NCBI GenBank assembly: GCA_016870675.1
Contig: VGAU01000015.1
Location: forward strand, 1-15,291
Direction of reading: 5' to 3'
Length of the DNA stretch: 15,291 bases
Source: Actinomycetota bacterium
GTDB taxonomy: Bacteria; Actinomycetota; Humimicrobiia; Humimicrobiales; Humimicrobiaceae
The number at the start of each line of letters is the position of its first letter. Within the stretch, counting starts at the first letter, position 1. The notes beneath the pieces were generated by a model that did no database searches, was not told the origin of the DNA, and saw only the letters and a list, made by a program, of their open reading frames with translations. The translations under genes and the position numbers were made by a program. Shown piece by piece: positions 1-7,153 of the stretch.

Positions 1-480
1 CATATTTAAATTTTTTAAATGATCTATAGTTTCCTCCCTTAACCAGCTATTATTCCTGAATTCCGCGCAAAGTTCCAGGTCTCTGAAATTTTCTCTTATC
101 CGGCTTAAATAGTCACAATTACTCTGGCTAAACTTAAAAGCCCATGGAAATTGCAGCAGTACCGTCCCCATTTTATCTTCCTCAATAAGCGGCTTGAGTG
201 AACCGATAAATTTTAAAATATCTTCCTTTTTAAAATCTCTGGTGTGGGTAACTCCACTGTGAGCTTTTACTGAAAAAACAAAATCTCTCTTAACTTTCTC
301 TGCCATGTTTTTAAATATGCGGGGATATGGAAGACTATAATAAGTAAAATTTATTTCAACCGTATTAAATACAGTACTGTAGTAACTTAACTGGTCTTTT
401 TTATCCAGTTCTGCTGGATAAAAGTTAATATTCCAGTCGGCATAACTATACCCTGAAGTACCAACAAAAACACTGCTCAT
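1..480 (-). CDS. DUF72 / YecE family protein, C-terminal part beyond the window
   Basis: An open frame of 160 codons runs from an ATG at 480 to the window edge without a stop. The protein begins MSSVFVGTSGYSYADW and continues with FYP, a Tyr-rich stretch before SLP, FVFSVKAH, LLQFPWAF and AEFRNNSW. This order is typical of the DUF72 (YecE-like) family, which has a TIM-barrel-like fold and is usually about 240-280 residues long, so roughly the last third is missing. The molecular function of the family is not established. The start lies 5 bases after the thioredoxin stop, so the two genes are probably co-transcribed. No clear Shine-Dalgarno sequence precedes the ATG, which fits translational coupling. 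Family assignment is confident; function is not. Confidence 0.85.
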   Translation of the reverse strand, partial: MSSVFVGTSGYSYADWNINFYPAELDKKDQLSYYSTVFNTVEINFTYYSLPYPRIFKNMAEKVKRDFVFSVKAHSGVTHTRDFKKEDILKFIGSLKPLIEEDKMGTVLLQFPWAFKFSQSNCDYLSRIRENFRDLELCAEFRNNSWLREETIDHLKNLNM

Positions 481-485
481 TAATT

Positions 486-812
486 TTATAAAAATTGAGA
501 TATCTCGGTTAATATTTTATCTTTAGACATAGCACCGATAAGTTTTTTAACTATCTGTCTATCTTTGAATAACAGCAATGTAGGTATACTGCTAATACCA
601 TATTTTATAGCAGTATCTCTGTTTTCATCTACATTTAATCTCGCAACTTTTAATTGTTCACCTTTCTCAATAACAAGTTTTTCAAGTTCTGGTTCAATCA
701 TCCTGCATGGTCCACACCATACAGCCCAAAAATCAACAAGAACCGGCTTTTCCGAACTAATTACTTCACCTTCAAAATTCAAATCAGTCAACTGAGAAAT
801 AGCTTCAGACAT
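486..812 (-). CDS. trxA: Thioredoxin
   Basis: This 108-residue protein has the length and layout of a classical cytoplasmic thioredoxin. The redox motif WCGPC lies at residues 32-36 (Cys33 and Cys36), preceded by the VDFWA strand, with the cis-proline at Pro77 in SSIPTLLLF. It would reduce protein disulfides using electrons from thioredoxin reductase, which is not in this window. There is no signal peptide or membrane segment, so it acts in the cytoplasm. An AGAAGGG ribosome binding site sits about 8 bases before the ATG. It follows the frameshifted small gene by 37 bases and precedes the DUF72 gene by 5 bases, making it the middle of a short minus-strand unit. Confidence 0.95.
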   Translation of the reverse strand: MSEAISQLTDLNFEGEVISSEKPVLVDFWAVWCGPCRMIEPELEKLVIEKGEQLKVARLNVDENRDTAIKYGISSIPTLLLFKDRQIVKKLIGAMSKDKILTEISQFL

Positions 813-849
813 TCTTTTTCCCTTCTATAGTATTTCTTTCCATCAAAAA

Positions 850-1106
850 TTACAGGTATTCTATCATCTCTATTTTATCTACATTTATACAAACGACTTC
901 TCTTTTAATCTTTTTTTCATCTATAACTTTTCCGCTCTCACCCAGATAATATACCTCTGCATCAGTTATAGGTATAATTTATCTTTCTGGGAGGTAATAT
1001 AATCACTTAATCTGCCATCTACCATGGTATAGACTGTACCTTTTACGATAAAAGATTCTGTCTTAATCTTTACTCTTACTTTTTGTTTTGGTACTTGCAT
1101 TTGCAT
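850..1106 (-). pseudogene. Small DUF6812-like protein gene broken by a one-base frameshift
   Basis: From an ATG at 1106 the frame gives 46 residues beginning MQMQVPKQKVRVKIKTES and stops at 966-968. Shifting by one base at the AA run at 976-977 continues into IPITDAEVYYLGESGKV and on to MIEYL, stopping at 850-852. The joined product would be about 85 residues and reads smoothly across the break (QKDKF-IPITDAEVYY), so one base was lost. It resembles short proteins with an 'E(S/D)FI..G..Y...GRLSDYI....FIPITDAEVY' pattern, which I recall as DUF6812; I hold that name only moderately. No function is known to me. The lesion is either a true mutation or an assembly error. It probably heads the thioredoxin unit. 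No Shine-Dalgarno sequence is evident. Confidence 0.7.
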
Positions 1107-1143
1107 GGCATTTAAAAAAATAATTGTCAATAATATTTAGATG

Positions 1144-1172
1144 ATATTATCAAAGCTGTTTTTTTTAGTCAA
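1144..1172 (-). promoter_or_regulatory. Candidate promoter for the frameshifted gene-trxA-DUF72 unit
   Basis: On the minus strand TTGACT (1167-1172) is separated by 17 bases from TAATAT (1144-1149). Transcription would begin near 1137, about 30 bases before the ATG at 1106. The -35 matches consensus at five of six positions and the -10 at four of six. AT-rich DNA produces such matches by chance, so this is a moderate call. Confidence 0.45.
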
Positions 1173-1250
1173 ATAAATTTACGTTTATCATTTTAAGTAT
1201 AAAAAAATATACTGAAAATCATTTTTTATTTAAAATTTATATAATATGTA

Positions 1251-1278
1251 TTGATATTATATTGTAATATACTATAAT
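1251..1278 (+). promoter_or_regulatory. Candidate promoter for the zinc-ribbon gene
   Basis: TTGATA (1251-1256), a 16-base spacer and a perfect TATAAT (1273-1278) lie about 40 bases upstream of the ATG at 1318. This is among the best sigma-70-like matches in the window, and its position relative to the gene is right. Confidence 0.55.
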
Positions 1279-1306
1279 AACCTATATTAACTGAAATTTA
1301 TTTATT

Positions 1307-1527
1307 AAGGAGGTTAGATGTATAAATGCTTGAAATGTGGAAACACTTATAAATTCATTGGTACTGTAAAAGAAAAAGGAAATGCCTTCATATACCAGAA
1401 CTCAGATAATAAAAAAGACATGGACTCCCTTACCTGGGCTTTTTTAACTTCAGATAACAGATGGAAAAGCTCGCATAATGTAAGCAGATGTTTTTACTGC
1501 AAATCAACAAAAATAGTACAGATCTGA
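1307..1527 (+). CDS. Small zinc-ribbon protein of unknown function
   Basis: The coding part runs from the ATG at 1318 to a TGA at 1525-1527 (69 residues); the feature begins at a strong AAGGAGG ribosome binding site at 1307-1313. Two Cys pairs, C4-x2-C7 near the N-terminus and C58-x2-C61 near the C-terminus, form the usual ligand set of a single zinc ribbon. The 50 residues between them are polar and aromatic, with no membrane segment. The distant pairs suggest one compact domain with a long insert rather than two knuckles. I do not recognise a named family. It stands alone: the flanking genes are divergent upstream and convergent downstream. Its own promoter and strong ribosome binding site argue that it is a real gene. 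Possible roles include nucleic acid or protein binding, but nothing here decides this. Confidence 0.75.
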
Positions 1528-1548
1528 CAGATACCGGACGGTAAAATA

Positions 1549-2289
1549 TCAATCCGAAGATTTATCATTTACTAGCTTTTTTCTTACCAGCTGACTTGCC
1601 CTGTATAATGCTTCAAAGGAGGTACCTGCATCCGCCCACCAGCCTTCAAGAATGGAATATTTCATTGTGCCTCTTCTGATATATTCATTATTAACATCAG
1701 TTATTTCAAGTTCACCTCTGTCTGAAGGTTTAAGAGTCTTAATTATCTCAAATACATCACTATCATACATATAGAGACCGACAACTGCGTAATTGCTTTT
1801 TGGTTTTTTAGGCTTTTCCTCGATATTTATTACTTTACCTTCTTTAACTTCAGCAACCCCGAACCTTTCCGGGTCACTGACTTCTTTTAAGAATATTCTC
1901 GCCCCCATATCCTGCTTCTCAAATTCCCTTACGGCATCTGAAATATCATCCTCTATTATATTATCACCAAGCATTACCACCGCTTTATCATTATCTATAA
2001 AATTCTCTGCCAGCCTCAAAGCATCCGCTATACCTCCCTCTCTTTCCTGATATGTGTAGCTTATATCTTTAAGCCCAAACTCCAGGCCATTGCACAGAAG
2101 TCTTAAGAAATCCCCGGCATTGTTGCCCCCCGTTACTATCATTATGTCTTCCAGCCCTGCATTTACCAGAGTCCTGAGAGGATAGTAAATCATTGGCTTG
2201 TCATATACCGGTAGCAAATGCTTGTTTGTAACTTTGGTGCACGGCATAAGGCGTGTCCCCAGCCCACCTGCCAGTATAACTCCTTTCAT
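1549..2289 (-). CDS. rfbA: Glucose-1-phosphate thymidylyltransferase-like nucleotidyltransferase
   Basis: The protein starts MKGVILAGGLGTRL, the nucleotide-binding signature of sugar-1-phosphate nucleotidyltransferases, followed by TKVTNKHLLPVYDKPMI (residues 18-34), the metal-binding GDN at 108-110, EKPKKPKSNYAVVGLY at 158-173 and GELEITDVN. These are characteristic of RmlA-type enzymes, which join glucose-1-phosphate and dTTP into dTDP-glucose for deoxysugar synthesis in the cytoplasm. At 246 residues it is shorter than the roughly 290 of classical RmlA and lacks the C-terminal helical extension that carries the allosteric site. The substrate could therefore differ within the superfamily. 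I chose the ATG at 2289 because the family starts there. A GTG at 2304 is also open, but the TAAAGGAG site (overlapping the uppP stop) is almost touching it. The gap to uppP is 21 bases. Confidence 0.85.
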   Translation of the reverse strand: MKGVILAGGLGTRLMPCTKVTNKHLLPVYDKPMIYYPLRTLVNAGLEDIMIVTGGNNAGDFLRLLCNGLEFGLKDISYTYQEREGGIADALRLAENFIDNDKAVVMLGDNIIEDDISDAVREFEKQDMGARIFLKEVSDPERFGVAEVKEGKVINIEEKPKKPKSNYAVVGLYMYDSDVFEIIKTLKPSDRGELEITDVNNEYIRRGTMKYSILEGWWADAGTSFEALYRASQLVRKKLVNDKSSD

Positions 2290-2310
2290 AATCCCTATAT
2301 TCACTCTCCT

Positions 2311-3267
2311 TTAGATAAATTTATTCATCATATAAAAAATAAAAATTGCCGCAGAAAGACAAATGCAGTATACGGCAAATATGTTTAGATTCCTTTTTCT
2401 GGTTAAATAAACAATAAATTTTACGGCAAACAGCCCTGCAAGATAAGAGGATAAAAATCCGGCTATAAGATTTTGGACCGCATACAGATTACTACTTCCA
2501 AAAATGATACCAGAAGAACGGTAAAGTTCAAATATGAAGGTACCAAAAATAACCGGAATTGAAAGCAAAAAAGAAAATTTAACTGCTTCACTTCTCCTTA
2601 TCCCAAAAAACCGGGCAAAGGATATAGTAGCTCCCGATCTTGAAACTCCGGGTAAAATAGCTACAGCCTGTCCTAATCCGACCATTACTGCTATAGGAAG
2701 ATTGAATCTTACTTTTTTCCTGCCGCTTCCTTTAACCTCGATATCGCTGGTCAGCTCGCTTTCCATGACTTCTTTACTTGTGCCGGAAGAATATTTATTA
2801 ATGCTGATATCCTGGATATTGCCACTGCCATTAGAAAGCTTTGCTTCAATACGTTTTCCTTTGAGTTCACCCAGCCACAGAAACAGTGTGGTAACAAGTA
2901 GGAATATCGCCACTGCCATAGGCTTGCTAAATAAGCTCTCCACATAGTCATCCAGGAAAAACCCGGCAGCTGCAGCCGGAATACTGGCTATTATTAAAAA
3001 AATGCCTATCTTAAAATTACCTGAAGTCCTCTGCTTCCTAATAAAAATACCTAAAATTACCTCTCTTATGATTCTGAAGATTTCTTTATAAAAAACGGTA
3101 ACTACTGCAGCAAGCGTTGCAAAATGAACTGCTACCGTAAAGTAAAGGGGCGGATAATCCCAGTTAAAAAAATAAGGGAAAACTACCAGATGACCGGAAC
3201 TGCTTATTGGAAAAAATTCGGTAATGCCCTGAATTATACCTAAAACAATTGACTGTAATATGCTCAA
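2311..3267 (-). CDS. uppP: Undecaprenyl-diphosphatase with a polar loop insert
   Basis: This integral membrane enzyme removes a phosphate from undecaprenyl pyrophosphate, recycling the lipid carrier for peptidoglycan and polysaccharide synthesis. Both family motifs are present: GITEFFPISSSGHL at residues 14-27 and LPGVSRSGATI at 205-215. Many hydrophobic segments cover the chain, including roughly 45-60, 87-104, 117-133, 189-206, 231-245 and 297-312. The length of 318 exceeds the usual 265-280 because of a hydrophilic Ser/Lys/Glu-rich insert at about 138-186, between the two conserved halves. The start codon is TTG at 3267: an in-frame stop lies only 12 bases upstream, no ATG is available there, and the N-terminus matches the family. 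No Shine-Dalgarno sequence is visible. It probably shares a transcript with the downstream nucleotidyltransferase. It is unrelated to the PAP2-type phosphatases. Confidence 0.93.
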   Translation of the reverse strand: MSILQSIVLGIIQGITEFFPISSSGHLVVFPYFFNWDYPPLYFTVAVHFATLAAVVTVFYKEIFRIIREVILGIFIRKQRTSGNFKIGIFLIIASIPAAAAGFFLDDYVESLFSKPMAVAIFLLVTTLFLWLGELKGKRIEAKLSNGSGNIQDISINKYSSGTSKEVMESELTSDIEVKGSGRKKVRFNLPIAVMVGLGQAVAILPGVSRSGATISFARFFGIRRSEAVKFSFLLSIPVIFGTFIFELYRSSGIIFGSSNLYAVQNLIAGFLSSYLAGLFAVKFIVYLTRKRNLNIFAVYCICLSAAIFIFYMMNKFI

Positions 3268-3279
3268 CTTATATAATGG

Positions 3280-3307
3280 TTAAAATTTTGTTTAAATAAT
3301 TTATAAT
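3280..3307 (+). promoter_or_regulatory. Weak candidate promoter for the small multidrug export gene
   Basis: TTAAAA (3280-3285), a 16-base spacer and TATAAT (3302-3307) lie in the 86-base divergent gap between uppP and the plus-strand gene starting at 3354. The -10 is perfect and the -35 poor. The gap is almost entirely A and T, so a chance match is possible. I could not identify a matching minus-strand promoter for uppP. Confidence 0.35.
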
Positions 3308-3353
3308 TAGTTTTTAAATATAGCATAAAATAATTAAAAATAAAAAAACTGAT

Positions 3354-3854
3354 ATGGACTCATCAAATTTTTTTGAATTTTTATCACCGAGAATAGCAAC
3401 TTTTTTTACAGCTATGACTCCCATCGGTGAACTCCGGGCATCCATTCCTGTTGCACTTTCGACCTACGGAATGAACATTTTTGAAACTTATATAATATCA
3501 GTGCTGGGAAATATGATACCGGTAGCTGCCATATTGTGGGTACTGGAGCCAGTATCAAAATTCCTTATGAATAGATCCAGTCTTGCCAATAGATTTTTTA
3601 CCTGGCTCTTTAACCGTACCAGAAGACATTATTCAAAAAGATTCGAAAAATATGAGGGTTATGCACTGGCAGGGTTTGTGGCAATACCTCTTCCAATTAC
3701 CGGCGGCTGGACAGGAGCGCTTATTGCCTTTGTTTTTGGTATACCCACCAAAAAAGCTCTGCTGCATATATTTATCGGGGTGCTTATTGCCGGACTAATA
3801 GTAACCATAATATGTAAAACGGTGGGTTACGTAAAATTTATTATCGCAGGCTAA
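3354..3854 (+). CDS. Small multidrug export family membrane protein
   Basis: This 166-residue protein matches the 'small multi-drug export' family (Pfam Sm_multidrug_ex). Conserved landmarks are TPIGELRASIPVAL at residues 22-35 and IPLPITGGWTGALIA at 111-125. There are about four hydrophobic segments (roughly 12-35, 43-66, 102-130 and 137-157) and a basic region between the second and third (RTRRHYSKRFEKYEGY). The family name rests on limited evidence and the transported substrate is unknown; it is best regarded as a small transporter-like membrane protein. The ATG at 3354 gives the usual N-terminus, but no ribosome binding site is visible before it. It is transcribed divergently from uppP and converges on tldE, so it stands alone. 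Confidence 0.85.
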   Translation: MDSSNFFEFLSPRIATFFTAMTPIGELRASIPVALSTYGMNIFETYIISVLGNMIPVAAILWVLEPVSKFLMNRSSLANRFFTWLFNRTRRHYSKRFEKYEGYALAGFVAIPLPITGGWTGALIAFVFGIPTKKALLHIFIGVLIAGLIVTIICKTVGYVKFIIAG

Positions 3855-3939
3855 CCGCACGGTAATAAAGATTCAAACTCCTATAGAAGTTAGCCATGCA
3901 AGAAGTTCTAAGAGGCTATTTATATGCCTGGAATATGAA

Positions 3940-5340
3940 TTATTTTCCGCTGACTGTCACATCTCTTACCAGAAGCGAAGGGCTGCCTATATATCCACCC
4001 AAAGGGATAAATCTTAAGTCATTTCCAACCTTTTTAATGCTCTTGCAGAAACTTAAAATGTCAGTGGCAATGGTCACTTCTTTTACCGGATACTCCAAAT
4101 TTCCTTTTTCTATCCATATTCCTTTCGCTCCCACGCTCATCTGTCCTGAAATGGGATTGGCGCCTGAATGAAGACCTATTATATCTATAATATAAAATCC
4201 TCTGTCAATGTCACTCAGAAGCTGGCTAAAATCAATATCTGACGGCTCAAGATAAAAGTTTGAAATGCCAACTTCTGGTGTCGAACGGTAGGAAGCTCTT
4301 ACTGCATTACCTGTTGACAGGGTTTTATCTTTTCTTGCAGTATAGGTATTATAAAGATAAGTCTTCAGGTATCCATCTTTAAATACATAGGTTTTACCCT
4401 TGATTACTCCTTCCCCGTCAAATGGCTTTGAAGAAAGCCCATCAGGTATGATCCCATCGTCAAATATATTTACATCAATAGAGAATATTTTCTGCCCGAT
4501 TTTACCTTCAAAAAGTGATTTTCTTTTCTGTACAGAATCTGCCGTCAGACTTCCGGCAATAATACCTAAGAATTGTGCTGAAACAACTTGGTCCAGAAGA
4601 AGGTCGACTCTTTGTGATTTGATTTTCTTCCCGCCCAGGATTGAAACAGACCGGCCAGCTGCTTTTCCTGCAACTTCTTCCAGATCAAGATCACCTGGTG
4701 CCCTGCCGCATCCAAAGAAATCACCTGTCGAAGTATCCCCGCCCTGTTTGGAAATTGCATTTACATAAATCAAACATGTAGTTGTCTTATACTTATCACA
4801 AAATCCATTTGAATTTAGAATTGCTGTTTCATAAATACTGTCATTATACATAACATTGTTGATGTCAACGATTCTAGCATCTTTACTTTTTGTTAAAGTC
4901 TCCAATCTCTTTGCAAGTGTAACCTTGCTTTCTATATCATAGTCCAGAAAATCCTCCCGGAATAATAACTTATCACCTATAAGTTTCTGTTTAAATGTGG
5001 ATTCCTCTTCCCTGGGCAGATAATTATAATCTTCTCTTCCGGTAATCTTACAGTTTAATACAGCTTTCCAGATACAGTTCTCTATACTGCTTTCATTAAG
5101 TACAGTTGTATATGCATATCCTATTGATTTATCCTTAAAAATTCTAATACCTATACCAATTGAATCTGAAAATGATAGTGTTTCTACTTTTCCTTTAAAA
5201 ATTTCTATTTCATTTTCTACCGAGCTTGCAGCAAAAATCTCAAATTCATCTACTGCGTGTTTATTTATCCTGGAAGCCGTATCCTTGCATATATTTATTA
5301 ACTGGTTGTCTCTAATTTTATATCTCTTATCATCTTGCAT
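3940..5340 (-). CDS. pmbA: TldE/PmbA-like subunit of the TldD-TldE metalloprotease
   Basis: This 466-residue protein belongs to the PmbA/TldD superfamily. The N-terminal half carries the GKVETLSFSDSIGIGIR pattern and the middle has GDTSTGDFFGCGR. The C-terminal half has PFDGEGV, STGNAVRASYRSTPEVGISNFYLEP and a final PSLLVRDVTVSG. It lacks the HExxxH zinc motif that its upstream neighbour has, so it is the non-catalytic TldE (PmbA) partner. In Escherichia coli the heterodimer degrades unfolded peptides and takes part in microcin B17 maturation and CcdA turnover. The ATG lies one base after the tldD stop, with AGGAGG about 14 bases upstream inside tldD, so translation is likely coupled and subunits balanced. 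No RiPP precursor was seen nearby. Confidence 0.9.
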   Translation of the reverse strand: MQDDKRYKIRDNQLINICKDTASRINKHAVDEFEIFAASSVENEIEIFKGKVETLSFSDSIGIGIRIFKDKSIGYAYTTVLNESSIENCIWKAVLNCKITGREDYNYLPREEESTFKQKLIGDKLLFREDFLDYDIESKVTLAKRLETLTKSKDARIVDINNVMYNDSIYETAILNSNGFCDKYKTTTCLIYVNAISKQGGDTSTGDFFGCGRAPGDLDLEEVAGKAAGRSVSILGGKKIKSQRVDLLLDQVVSAQFLGIIAGSLTADSVQKRKSLFEGKIGQKIFSIDVNIFDDGIIPDGLSSKPFDGEGVIKGKTYVFKDGYLKTYLYNTYTARKDKTLSTGNAVRASYRSTPEVGISNFYLEPSDIDFSQLLSDIDRGFYIIDIIGLHSGANPISGQMSVGAKGIWIEKGNLEYPVKEVTIATDILSFCKSIKKVGNDLRFIPLGGYIGSPSLLVRDVTVSGK

Positions 5341-5341
5341 T

Positions 5342-6727
5342 CTAATTTTCTGTGCCTCCTACAGTAATTTTACTTACCTTTATGGTTGGCTGGCCTACCT
5401 CATTTGAAATTGACTGGCCGCTTTTTCCGCAAAAGCCGGGGGCAAAATCTAAATCGCCTGCCACTACCTCAATCTTTTTTAGTATATCCGGACCATTCCC
5501 AATAAGAGTTGCATCCTTTATGGGAAAACTGATTTTACCATTCTCTATAAGGTAACCTTCGCTTATTCCGAATACAAAATCTCCTGTTGCCGGATCGACC
5601 TGACCACCGGCAAATTCCCTGGCATATATGCCTTTATTTACGGATTTTATAATTGACCCGCTGTCTTTATCTCTACTTTCTATATAGGTATTACTCATTC
5701 TTGGAACAGGAACATGTCTGAAAGACTGCCTCCTGCCATTACCGGTTTGTTTTGCTCCCAGTTTTTTTGATGTTCGCAGGTCATAAATATAACTCTGCAG
5801 AATTCCATCTTTTATCAGCACTGTCTTTGAAGAAGGATAACCTTCATCATCAAATTTATATGAACCCCAATGGTATTCAAGCGTGGAGTCATCAACCGCA
5901 GTTATTACATCACTTGCAATCTCTTTCCCTATTTTATCCTTGAATACTGAAGCACCTTTCAATATGGCATCAGCCTCCAGACCATGACCGCAGGCCTCAT
6001 GAAAAATAACCCCGCCAAATGCCGGGCCTAGCACCACAGGAAGTTCACCTGCAGGCGCATTTACGGCACCAAGCATGTTAACTGCAATTTTAGAAGCTTC
6101 CCGCGCCAGACTTTTAGGATTTTCAAAATCAAATGCTTCATAGCCGCTTGTTCTTGCCAGTGATTTATAACCTGTCCTTACATCCTTTCTTTTTCTGGCT
6201 ACCACATTTACTGCCAGAAAAGTTTTTACCATTTTTTCAAATGAAAAGGCACCATAAGAATTTGCAATATATATTTCCTCCTCGGCATCAAAAAGAGTCG
6301 ATGTAACCTGGATGATGGTGGGGCTAAAATCTCTTGAACTTTTGTCAACCGCCTCAAGGGTATTTTTCTTACTTCCGGGATGAACCTTACCGGGTGATTT
6401 TTTTATATTTGTATTATAGGAGCTTTTAGTTTCAGTAAGATTTAAAACCTTAAGGGAACTGCTTCCATTTATTGCGAAGCTTAAAACTTTTGCCGCATTC
6501 AGTAATTTATTCTTCTCAAGTGAATCTACATAGGCATAAAAAGTACTCTCACCGACCCACAATCTCAATCCACAGCCTAATTCATAACCACTACTTGAGT
6601 TCTCAATTTTACTATCTTCCAATCGTAAATTATTGAAAACTCTTCTTTGTGCAAAAATTTCTGAAAAATCAGCACCATTTCTAAGTAAGGTATTTAAAAT
6701 CTCTTTGGTAAGTCTATCTTCAATCAA
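5342..6727 (-). CDS. tldD: TldD catalytic subunit of the TldD-TldE metalloprotease
   Basis: The HEACGHGLEAD motif (His243, Glu244, His248) is the HExxxH zinc site of TldD, and GFCGKSG near the C-terminus supplies the conserved Cys433 that completes metal binding in characterised TldD. Other family blocks include EDSKIENSSSGYELGCGLR at 37-55, a YNT motif, GPAFGGVIFHEA, DDEGYPSSKTVLIKDGIL and RMSNTYIE. At 461 residues it is close to the 481 of Escherichia coli TldD. The start is TTG at 6727: an in-frame stop (TAG at 6746-6748, shared with the ytxH-like gene's end) blocks any longer form, and no ATG lies between. It begins 18 bases after the upstream gene and is followed after one base by tldE. 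The protein is cytoplasmic; it has no signal peptide. Confidence 0.93.
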   Translation of the reverse strand: MIEDRLTKEILNTLLRNGADFSEIFAQRRVFNNLRLEDSKIENSSSGYELGCGLRLWVGESTFYAYVDSLEKNKLLNAAKVLSFAINGSSSLKVLNLTETKSSYNTNIKKSPGKVHPGSKKNTLEAVDKSSRDFSPTIIQVTSTLFDAEEEIYIANSYGAFSFEKMVKTFLAVNVVARKRKDVRTGYKSLARTSGYEAFDFENPKSLAREASKIAVNMLGAVNAPAGELPVVLGPAFGGVIFHEACGHGLEADAILKGASVFKDKIGKEIASDVITAVDDSTLEYHWGSYKFDDEGYPSSKTVLIKDGILQSYIYDLRTSKKLGAKQTGNGRRQSFRHVPVPRMSNTYIESRDKDSGSIIKSVNKGIYAREFAGGQVDPATGDFVFGISEGYLIENGKISFPIKDATLIGNGPDILKKIEVVAGDLDFAPGFCGKSGQSISNEVGQPTIKVSKITVGGTEN

Positions 6728-6745
6728 TATAATCCAGTTTCCTAT

Positions 6746-7153
6746 CTAGGACAGGTCTTCTTCAACTTTTTTTGCAGTATCTTTTCCCTTTTCAATCACT
6801 TTTTTTATTTTCTTCCTGGCTTTTCCGGCTTTAGAACCCACGGCCTTGGAAAATCCTGAGATTTTTTCCTTGCCTTTTTCGATAAATTCTTCACTTTTGC
6901 TTTTTATCTCCGCCAGCTTGCTTTTACCACTATCTACATATTCCTTAGTTCTTCCAACGAATATATCAAAACCTTCTTTACTCTTTTCGATTAACTCTTC
7001 ACTCTTTTCTTTTATTTCTTTTCTTGTTTCTTTCCCTGACTTAGGAGCAAATAAAATTCCAATTACAAAACCTACGGATAGACCAACAAGTAATGATGTC
7101 ATCATACCCAAAAAGCTACTTTCCCCATCAGTTTTCTCTTTTTCTACATTCAT
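6746..7153 (-). CDS. YtxH-like membrane-anchored coiled-coil protein
   Basis: The 135-residue product has a short polar N-terminus, one membrane segment at about 18-36 (MTSLLVGLSVGFVIGILFA) and then APKSGKETRKEIKEKSEEL, the typical YtxH join between membrane segment and helix. The rest is a long Lys/Glu-rich amphipathic helix with recurring K-S-E-E-x-I-E-K units, ending very basic. YtxH-like proteins are widespread and some are stress-associated, but their biochemical role is unclear. An AAGGAGG site lies 8 bases upstream, and the ATG overlaps the stop of the DUF948 gene (ATGA), so the two are translationally coupled. DUF948 and YtxH genes are commonly adjacent in other bacteria, which supports both calls. 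Confidence 0.85.
   Translation of the reverse strand: MNVEKEKTDGESSFLGMMTSLLVGLSVGFVIGILFAPKSGKETRKEIKEKSEELIEKSKEGFDIFVGRTKEYVDSGKSKLAEIKSKSEEFIEKGKEKISGFSKAVGSKAGKARKKIKKVIEKGKDTAKKVEEDLS

Noticed and set aside
1125..1130. Perfect minus-strand TTGACA as the -35 of the thioredoxin unit
   Set aside because: No acceptable -10 lies 16-18 bases away; the position falls inside the start of the small gene. The TTGACT/TAATAT pair at 1144-1172 fits better.
1528..1548. ACCGGACGGT small palindrome between the zinc-ribbon gene and rfbA as a terminator
   Set aside because: The stem has four or five pairs with a two-base loop and no T-run, so it is too short to count.
3855..3939. Short inverted repeat TAGCC/GGCTA between convergent genes as a terminator
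   Set aside because: Five pairs around a long loop, with no T-run; likely chance.
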